Positions 55,878 to 64,000 of a stretch of 64,000 nt of DNA are shown piece after piece. The notes below the pieces were generated by a model. That model ran no database searches and had not been told where the DNA came from. It was given only the letters and a program-made list of their open reading frames with translations. This DNA comes from Mercurialis annua (lineage: Eukaryota > Streptophyta > Magnoliopsida > Malpighiales > Euphorbiaceae). Made by a program: the position numbers and the translations under genes. Where the stretch lies: positions 5,270,001-5,334,000 of the forward strand of contig NC_065574.1 of assembly GCF_937616625.2 (NCBI RefSeq). Direction: 5' to 3'. How positions within the stretch are numbered: position 1 is the first letter of the stretch; each line of letters begins with the position of its first letter.

Positions 55878-57610
55878 ATGTTTCTATTAGATTTGAATCA
55901 TGGAAGACAAGCTTTTCTGATGAACTTTAATAAAATGAAGATCTTGACCATAGTTACTTGTCTAGTAGCTTTACCAACCACAATCATGCTCTCACTGATT
56001 TATCAGAATAATATTGAGGGTTCGGCTACCGACAAGGGCGGAAAAGTTCAAGATGTTTCACATTTTTTCATTGGTAAGAACTAATCATTTAATTGATAAG
56101 AACTAATCATTTAATTGATATATCATTTTCCTGAGAAAGTGATGGAAAATTTCCATTTCGTGTTTATTTTACAGGTTCAGAACAGGATTCGTCAGATTCT
56201 GACGAATTACTCGGTGGACTATTGGCCTCAGGATTTGATGAAGAATCTTGCTTAAGCAGGTACCAATCTGTTCTGTACCGAAAAACATCCCCTCACAAGC
56301 CTTCCCCGTATCTTCTTTCGAAGCTACGTAATTATGAAACTCTTCACAGACGCTGTGGACCTTACACGAAATCCTACAACAGAACCCTGAAAGTCCTGAA
56401 CTCGCGAAATATTCAAAATTATGAAGAGTGCAATTATGTAGTCTGGACAGGCCTTAGAGGCTTAGGAAACAGGATTTTAAGCATGGCTTCAGCTTTTCTT
56501 TATGCTCTTCTTACAAATAAAATTTTGCTTGTCCAACACGAAAAAGACATGTCGGATCTGTTCTGCGAGCCATTTCTCAATACGTCGTGGTTACTGCCTC
56601 AGGATTTTCCATTGAAGAATCAATTCCAAAGATTCAATTATACATATGGGAGCAAGCTAAGGGACAACATGCATATGATTAATGGTTCAGTACCATCATT
56701 TCTGAATCTAAATCTATCATCGGCAAGTGATGATTACGACAAGCTTTTTTACTGCGACGAGCATCAATTGTTTCTCGAAAAAGTCCCGTGGTTGATTCTA
56801 AAATCCGACCTATACTTCATTCCATCACTCTTTCTGATCCCGAATTTCGAGCAGGAGCTTGGCAAGATGTTTCCTGACAAAGAATCTGTTTTCCATCACT
56901 TGGGTAGATATTTATTCAGCCCTTCAAACAAGTCATGGGGACTAATCACCAGGTTCTATCAGGCTTACTTATCGAAAGCAGATGAAAGAATCGGTATGCA
57001 AATAAGAATATTCAATCCTGAAGCTGTTCCATTTCCTGTCGTAACAGATCAAATATTAGCTTGTACTCAAAAACAAAATGTGCTGCCAGAGGTAGACAAA
57101 CACAAGCTTGTTACTTTTTCTCCAAGGAAAAACCAGACATCGTCCAAGGCGATACTAATAGCCTCATTACATTCTGAATTCTACGAAACTATACGAAAAC
57201 TATATTGGAAATATCCGACAACGAAAGGCGAGGTGATCGGAGTATACCAGCCGACTTTCGAGAAGCATCAACATTTTGGGGAGAATCTGCATAATCTGAA
57301 AGCATGGGCTGAAATAAATTTATTAAGTATGAGTGATGTTTTGGTGACTAGCACATGGTCAACTTTTGGCTATGTTGCTCAAGGACTCAGAGGGTTAAAG
57401 CCGTGGATTCTGTTCCGGCCTGCGAGTTGGAAGAACCCTTATCCGACCTGTCAACAAGCCATGTCGACGGAACCGTGTTTGCATCGACCACCCACTTTTG
57501 AGTGCAAGGCTAAGCTAAATGCTGATATGGGTTCAGTTCTTCCTTATGTTCAGCATTGTGAGAAACCAGTAGTTTCAGGAATAAAGCTTGTTAACAATTA
57601 TAATATTTAG
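55878..57610 (+). CDS. FUT: GT37 fucosyltransferase, copy B
   Basis: Exons 55878-56073 and 56175-57610 give 543 aa from the first ATG. In-frame ATGs at 55920 and 55935 (MNFNKMKILT) would shorten the tail, and the shorter start looks more like copies A and C. The signal anchor is ILTIVTCLVALPTTIMLSLI. The catalytic exon has SGFDEESCLSRYQSVLYRK, CGPYTKSYNRTL, GLGNRILSMASAFLYALLTN, DERIGMQIRIF, HFGENLHNLKAWAEIN and LVTSTWSTFGYVAQGLRGLK. All key motifs are kept, with GGL changed to RGL near the end. Intron position and phase are the same as in copy A, so the two arose by tandem duplication. Confidence 0.92.
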
Positions 57611-58909
57611 TTTCTAGTAATAGAGTTGTAATAAGTTATTATCGTGTTATATGTATCATTTCAAGGTTATTTTGTATACAAATACATCAAAATAGAAGAA
57701 TCACCACAAAATATTTATCTAATCGTTAATCTTCGATGTTTAAGCTATACAGCACGGAAATAAAAATGCTCCAACGGAAGACATTGAAACGGAAATATAG
57801 AATTATCAAATATCAAAAGCGTTTTTATTTCCGAAAACAAAACACCGAAACATAAGAATCGACAAGTTTTGTGTGGAAGCAACTACAATTTGTCTCTATA
57901 CAGACAAAGACAGTCTAACTTACAAATTTTAAAATTCAAAAGTAAGACTTTTCTGAGCCGACAAAACACACTATATATTATACGTGGCTACAACTTGCAA
58001 AATAATTTAAAAAAGTAAAAGCAAGAAACTAAGTTTTGTTAAATTTATACTATTTGACAAGTCAAAGAACTCGGTCTGATGGCTAACAAAATAAGCATTG
58101 CTTCCATGTTTGTAGACTTTGAAACTCCACTCTTAAGACAGCTTCTTCTTCTCACCTTTGTCCAGAAATCTATCTTCTTCTCTACTTAGATTCATTTGCA
58201 GGTAATCTTATTAATTTCTTCTTGTCTCATGCATGCTTTTCTTTTGTGTATATATATATATATTAGAGAAATATAAATTGAAGTTAGTTGACTTTCTGTA
58301 GAATTATAGGTATGTAGTTCTAGTTCTAGCTCTAGTTTTAGTGTTCTACATGTTCTGTTTCTGTAAAATCTATTAGTATTTCTGTTTGGTTGACTAAATG
58401 GTTAGTACATAAAATGCTATATTGAAACCAAAAAATTTGCAATTGGAATTATTGAGTAACTTTTTGATAAAAGACTATTGATTTGAATGCTAAAATATTA
58501 ATATTTGACACTGTTTCGACATCCACAGTATTTTTAATCGGGAAATTACTCGCTATTTCGAATTATAAAGAAATAATAGTTCGTATTTTAAATTATCATA
58601 ATTGATGGTTCGTGTTAATATTATAAAACACGCTAAATTCCATGCTTTATTTCGCACTTGCCCCTGAAATTTATAACTCATTAATTGAAGAAAAATCGCT
58701 TAAAAAAGACAGTCGTTTAAAAAAAAATTAAAAAGAAAACAACAAAATAGGAGGATTAAATTCAAAAATTAGATTCTTTTCTATTACTCATCTCATCTTC
58801 AATTTGGAAACCAATTTTCAATGTAATGACACCATGTACATTTTTTGCAGGTTGTAAATATTAACATAGAAGCTTGCACATGTAAAAAGTTCAAATATTT
58901 ATAGACAAA
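57611..58909. other. spacer and leader intron of FUT C
   Basis: The probable leader exon of copy C ends near 58201 (TTCATTTGCAG|GTAATCTT). The leader intron ends at 58851 (TTTTTTGCAG|GTTGTAAATA). A weak CACGGAAATAAAAATGC segment near 57753 resembles the MITE at 2785 but lacks a second terminus. No other gene. Confidence 0.45.
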
Positions 58910-60641
58910 ATGGAAAATTCAGGATTCAGTTTGAAGAAGCTGACATTGAGAATGGCTTTGTGCTTCATTGTATTGCCTCTTTTATTCCTAATCTCAATGA
59001 TATATCAAAATTCAGTTTCTAAAATAATTCAAGAATATTCAGCTCAATCTGCATTCAAAGAAAAAGCTAAAAATCTTACTGTACTTCCAAAAATCATTGG
59101 TAAGAGATGATTATTAATGTTCATGTTCTTCAAATTCTGTTATTTATACAGTTTCTGTACTTAATTTTCTTGTTCTCCAATTTTCAGAATCCGAAGGCCA
59201 TTCTGATAAATTGCTTGGCGGAATTCTGGCTTCAGGATTTGATTCAGAATCTTGCATTAGCAGGTATGAGTCTAGCTTATATCGAAAAACCTCAACTCAT
59301 AAGCCTTCTTCATATCTTATTTCCAAGCTTCGAAAGTACGAAAAACGCCATAAACATTGCGGTCCTGGAACAGAATTCTACAATAAAGCTGTAAAAGGAC
59401 TTGATTCAAGCCACGCCAATGTTACTTCAGAATGTAGTTATATTGTCTGGTTGCCTTCCAATGGCCTTGGAAACAGGATTGTAAGCATGACGGCAGCATT
59501 TCTATATTCTCTCGTTACTGACAGAGTCTTGCTTGTTCATCACGGAACTGATATGGCGGATCTTTTCTGTGAACCATTTCCGAATACATCATGGTTCTTG
59601 CCTTCGGATTTTCCGCTCATAGATCAATTCGATAGCTCGAAAATGAGGAACAATTATAGCTACGGAGCCCTCCTGAAGAATAACAACACGAATACTTCAA
59701 CTCTGAAGCCCCCAGGTTTTCTGTTCCTTTATCTAGCTTACAATTATGATGAATCTGACAAGCTTTTTTACTTGGATCAGAATCAAGATTTTCTCCGGAA
59801 AGTTCCGTGGTTAATCCTAAGATCGGATCAGTATTTTGTTCCTTATCTATTCTTAATCAAGTCATTTCAAAACGAATTGAACAGATTATTTCCTGACAAA
59901 GAAACAGTTTTCCACAACTTGAGCAGATATTTATTCCACCCTTCAAATCAAGCTTGGGGACTAATCACCAGATTCTACCAAGCTTACCTGGCTCGAGCCG
60001 ACGAAATAATCGGTCTGCAAATAAGACTATTCGATCCTAAATCAAATCCAAGTGATCTTGTGATGAAGCAAATCCTGTCATGTACTGAAAATGAAAACCT
60101 GCTACCCAAATTAGTTAATCAGAAAAATACAGTTACTTCAGCATCAAGAAACCAGACACTAAAAGCTATTTTAGTAGCATCATTACATTCAGAATACTAT
60201 ACAAATTTGAAGAACATATATTGGACGAAACCGACCGCGACCGGGGAAGCAATCGGAGTGTACCAGCCGAGCAATGAAGAGTATCAACATTTTGGTGACA
60301 ATATGCATAATATTAAGGCATGGGCTGAAATGTATGTACTGAGTTTAAGTGATGTGTTGGTGACTAGTTCTTGGTCTACATTTGGGTATGTGGCTCAAGG
60401 GCTAGGGGGTTTGAGGCCATGGATTATGTTCATGCCGGATAATCGGAATATTCCGAATCCACCGTGTCGGCGAGTTTTGTCTATGGAGCCTTGCTTCCAT
60501 TATCCTCCAAGTTATGATAGGGATAAAAATGTTAGAGATGAAAATGTTGATCTTGGTGAGCATGTTACACAGTGTGAAGATGTGAGCTGGGGAGTAAAAT
60601 TGGTCAATAGTAAAAATAATTTATTCACGGCCAAGCATTGA
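58910..60641 (+). CDS. FUT: GT37 fucosyltransferase, copy C
   Basis: Exons 58910-59099 and 59188-60641 (phase 1) give 547 aa. The signal anchor is MALCFIVLPLLFLISMIYQN. The catalytic exon has SGFDSESCISRYESSLYRK, GLGNRIVSMTAAFLYSLVTD, DLFCEPFPNTSWFLP, HFGDNMHNIKAWAEMYVLSL and LVTSSWSTFGYVAQGLGGLR. It is the most diverged of the first three. DERIGMQIR reads DEIIGLQIR, so the Arg before IG is lost while the QIR Arg stays. The usual FYC before the DQNQ-type segment reads FYL. The C-terminus is also different (GVKLVNSKNNLFTAKH). No stop or frameshift interrupts it, so it is probably functional, perhaps with changed substrate preference. Confidence 0.9.
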
Positions 60642-62144
60642 TGATCTTTTCCCATCAAATTTGTTATTTTTTTGTTCTTATAAATAAAGATTAGCCTCAT
60701 GAATATTTTTTACATTTTCATGCTGTGCATCAATTTTTCATTTTGTAACATTTTCATTTTCAGTTAGTTGAAAGAGAAACAATTTAGTATGAAATTTTGA
60801 CAAGACTTCGAATTTATTATTTAATGTACCATTAGCCATTTGACTTTTTAATTATGATTAGTTTTTATCTTTCTCATCCTTAAAGGCTCTACTTTGGGTA
60901 TTCTATTGTGGGAGGGACTTATGTAAACTGAAGTTAAATGTTTTTTTTATTAAAATAAAAGAAAATTTAAAGTTAGAGATTCTTTATCTATAAAATGTAA
61001 AATTGATTAGTTCAATTCGATTTATAATGAATTATTCACAAAAATTAGAGAACTGTATAATTTAAAAAGGCTTAATTGCTTTAATAATCACGAATTTTAC
61101 CGTGTTTTATAATTTTAACATAATTTTTTAATTTTGGCAATGTTAAACACCAACTTTTAAATTTTTAAAATTTGAAACATCGAGCAATTTTCTGTGAGAA
61201 ATTACTATATGGATGCCGGAACAGCGTATATTTCAATATCCACCTCAACATTTTTAACAAAAAGTTGTTTGTGTTTCGAATTGCAAAAAATGATAGTTTA
61301 TTTATTAAATTGTTAAAATTAAAATTTTATGTTAACATTACAAAATACGGTAAAGTTTGTAATTTTTAAAGCAATTGAGCTCTTTAATTGTTAGCTCAAA
61401 AAATGTAGGAAATTAGGGGTGTTTAGGTAAGAAAATTTATAGCATGTAAATAGCACTAGACCTAAATTAATGTTGTTGATATAACAGGTTGGAAATTTTT
61501 TACCTTTGATAATATAAAGGTATACGCATGAATCGAACCAAAAAGAATAACCGAATTGGACTGATTAACAATATTATGTAGTATTTTTTAAGAATTTATC
61601 CTACATATAGTGTGTGTATGTGTGAAGATGTGATTAGTTATTGTATTAAATAAATTTTTCTTTTAACGAACATTAACATTGCAAGTTTTAGGGACTAATT
61701 TGCACAGATTGTTTTCCCTATAAGGGCTTTAATGTACGGGTAAACACCATAAGGGTCTAAAATTCTCGATGGGATACCACAAGGACTTATCAGTCGCTTT
61801 TTCCATTATTAATCAATTCCCATAAAATCAGTAAAAGTGGGCTCCACTATTAATAAGAAAGACTGCAATAATTAGTCAAAAAGGAAAAAAAATCATTTTT
61901 ATTGTTCTCTTCTGCTGCAAATCTTAGATTTGAATTCGAGGCAATTAAGGTTTGTCTGAATCTCAGTGATTTGTTATGTTAATGCTGTTCTTGTTCTTGT
62001 TTTTCAGTTCTTTACATTAACAGTCCCAGTGTTTTTTTGTTTTTATTTTTGTTTTTATCTGATACAAATTTGCTAGATATTCATTTAATAGGTATATATT
62101 TACCTTGAATTTGTAATGATTACAGGTGAAACACTTAAAAGATC
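60642..62144. other. spacer and leader intron of FUT D
   Basis: It contains the FUT C 3' UTR, a MITE-like inverted repeat (61070-61376), and the probable leader exon and intron of copy D (donor about 61951 AATTAAG|GTTTGTC, acceptor ATTACAG|GTGAAAC at 62125). No other gene. Confidence 0.45.
61070..61376. mobile_element. MITE-like inverted repeat of about 300 bp
   Basis: The left end GGCTTAATTGCTTTAATAAT, continuing through TTTTACCGTGTTTTATAATT, pairs with the inverted right end CTCAATTGCTTTAAAAATTA, continuing through CTTTACCGTATTTTGTAATG. A clean target duplication was not found, so the exact borders are uncertain. Confidence 0.6.
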
Positions 62145-64000
62145 ATGGAAATGTTTAAAGTCAGCAAGGAAAGTTTAAGATTCATGTCCAAAAGATTCAC
62201 AACTGTGTTAGTTGTGTGTTTCATAGCTTTGCCGGTGTTCTTCATGGTCTCAATGATATCTAGAAACTCAAACTTTAATCTAAGTGCAGCCCTTGGTGTT
62301 GCTGTTCAAAATGCTACACCATTAGGTTTTGGTAAGAACATTGCTTAATCCTACCTTAATTTTAATTACTTCTATTACATGCGATGCGAGTATGTGTCTG
62401 CGCTGGAGATTTCGGGCCTGTGCCAACAGTATGCTGCTATTTATTTGTTGTGGTGTCTTTTTCTTTCTCCAAATTTTCAGATGCAAAATATGAGTCCTCT
62501 GAGCCCCCGGGAATACCAGATGACACGAGCCTTGATGAAGCTCCGCAGTATAAATCTGGCAGTGGATCAGGTTTGAGCACTGAATTAATATATGCATTAA
62601 ATAAATTGGTTTCGGGTTCATCAAATATATTGGATTCACTAAGTTAATTCAAATATGCAAAGATGTTTGAGTAGTTATTTTGCAGAAGCTGTTGTAGGAT
62701 GCTCAAGTAATAGGGTGTTTTTCATTACTTATTGAACTTCTTTGTCTACCTAAAATATTCATATTAGATGCATCAATCCTTTGAATCTACCATCAAACCT
62801 GCTAGCGAACTGCTTAATGTAACTTTTTCTTCCAGATTAGAGAATGACTAAAGCACAATTCTATTCAGTAACTACAAACTATAGATACTTATATGTTTGA
62901 GTAGTCGTCGGATCAAATCAAACATTAATAGAATGATTAGTGGCTTTCTGCTTTTCTTTGACTTTTGAGATTTAACTTTATTCCGAATTTTCAGATTCAC
63001 AATACAAGTCCTCTCAGGCTCCCAACATGCTAGATGACAAACTACTCAATGGAACCCTCGCTCCCGCTTTTGATGAAGGATCAGGTTCAAGAAATGAATC
63101 CATTTATATTAGAGAATGGTGAATTTAGTGTTATATTCATTACACTAAAAAAAAATGCATTCGGTGGAGTACTATTCTGTATATGCTAACTTTGTCTTTC
63201 CTCTCTAATTCACAGTTCGAAAAGATGAGTCATCTCAACCAACCAATGTACAGAGTAAGAACATGCACAATGGAAATCTGGCTGCCACATATGATAATAT
63301 ATCAGGCTCAGAGAGTAATGTTTCTCAAGTTCCAATGGTGAAAAATAATAAATTGCTCGATGAACTAATTGCTCGTGGCTTTGATGAAAGCTCATGCTTA
63401 AGCAGGTATCAGTCTGTTTTATATCGTCGAATTTCTCCCCATGAGCCCTCTCCTTATCTCATTGCAAAACTGCGCAATTATGAAAAGCTTCACCAGCGGT
63501 GTGGACCTTATACAAAATCGTACAACACAACGTCAAACACTCTCAAATCTGGCCACATAAGCAGCCCCACGAAATGTAAATACATTGTCTGGAGGCCTGA
63601 CAATGGGTTGGGAAACAGGATTGTAAGTATGGTATCATCATTTCTTTATGCTTTGCTCACAAACCGTGTCTTGCTTGTTGATCATGGAAGTGACATGACC
63701 GATCTCTTTTGTGAGCCGTTTCCAAATTCATCATGGTTATTGCCTGTGGACTTTCCGCTAAGGAATCAATTCCGCAATTCTGAACTCAGGTATGCTCACA
63801 GTTTGGGGGGCATGCTAGAAAAACATAGCATATCAGAGGAGTTAACACCTTCATATCTTTATCTTTCTCTTGCAAAACGTGATTATGATCTTGATAAGAA
63901 ACTTTTTTACTGTGACCAAAACCAAGCTCTTCTCCAGAAAGTCCCTTGGTTAATTTTGCTGTCAGAGCAATATTTTGCCCCTTCTTTCTTCTTGATTCCA
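62145..64000 (+). CDS. FUT: GT37 fucosyltransferase, copy D, with extra stem exons (3' end beyond window)
   Basis: Exons 62145-62331, 62481-62570, 62995-63084 and 63216 to the window edge all join in phase 1. The signal anchor is FTTVLVVCFIALPVFFMVSM. Unlike copies A-C it has two additional exons of exactly 90 bp, DAKYESSEPPGIPDDTSLDE.. and DSQYKSSQAPNMLDDKLLNG..FDEGS. A third similar unit (KDESSQPTNVQSKNMHNGNL..) is fused to the front of the last exon before NNKLLDELIARGFDESSCLS. The catalytic part seen so far is intact: GLGNRIVSMVSSFLYALLTN, DLFCEPFPNSSWLLP, FYCDQNQALLQKVPWLIL. The QIR and WSTFGY motifs lie beyond the window. The stem is therefore about 90 residues longer than in its neighbours. 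Confidence 0.88.
62481..63084 (+). repeat. duplicated 90-bp stem exons of FUT D
   Basis: Exon 2 (62481-62570) and exon 3 (62995-63084) are both 90 bp, both phase 1-1, and both start D-x-x-Y-x-S-S and end G-S. They resemble the first 90 bp of the catalytic exon of copies A-C (x-E-Y-D-S-S..D-D-x-L-L-G-G..G-F-D), with a new GT donor formed at the GFDE(G)S position. Confidence 0.8.

Overview
This is nuclear DNA from a flowering plant, most likely a eudicot. Genes are split by short GT-AG introns, the intergenic DNA is AT-rich, and the recognisable genes are typical of land plants: a chloroplast DYW-type PPR editing factor matching CRR22, a plant mTERF, a UEV/ESCRT-I ELC, an SPT6-like factor with a GW-rich tail, and GT37 fucosyltransferases. 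I could not place the species. All exon joins come from reading splice signals and checking that frames carry through. No transcript evidence was available.

Layout. (1) 0-4 kb: 3' exons of an unrecognised coiled-coil gene (minus) broken by a complete 324-bp TRIM retroelement, a 168-bp hAT-like MITE, and an isolated first exon of a SAC3/GANP-family gene (minus). (2) 4.6-8.9 kb: an intronless mTERF (plus) and a four-exon NAC alpha gene (minus). (3) 9-13.8 kb: AT-rich spacer holding a 1065-bp Mutator-type element whose core is an array of perfect palindromes. (4) 13.9-24.75 kb: a complete 17-exon SPT6-like gene (minus), about 2145 aa, with an exceptionally long WG/GW tail. (5) 25.1-39.06 kb: one very large composite transposon. 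It is a Mutator-like element (MULE) with a perfect 9-bp target duplication (CATTTGATA), an intact SWIM-type transposase (minus), a degenerate ULP1/DUF1985 gene (plus) and kilobases of TGATAAT repeats. A 5.65-kb Helitron is nested in it, and the Helitron itself carries a 1.27-kb MULE, a 345-bp MITE and a LINE tail. (6) 39.4-44.2 kb: a Myb/SANT-like gene (plus) and CRR22 (minus). (7) 44.2-49 kb: spacer with four more inverted-repeat elements. (8) 49.06-50.3 kb: ELC (plus), followed by a diverged tandem duplication. (9) 53.2-64 kb: four same-strand GT37 fucosyltransferase genes, the last cut by the window edge and carrying duplicated stem exons.

How the parts relate. The host genes are housekeeping or organelle functions with no operon-like logic. 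SPT6L and the Myb/SANT gene were probably head-to-head neighbours about 1 kb apart until the MULE landed between them. The fucosyltransferases form a local tandem family of Golgi cell-wall or glycoprotein enzymes. The most unusual material is transposon biology: the nested MULE/Helitron composite, its TGATAAT arrays with a polarity switch, and two separate MULE-type elements with the same design of an outer inverted repeat, GC-rich arms and a central hairpin array.
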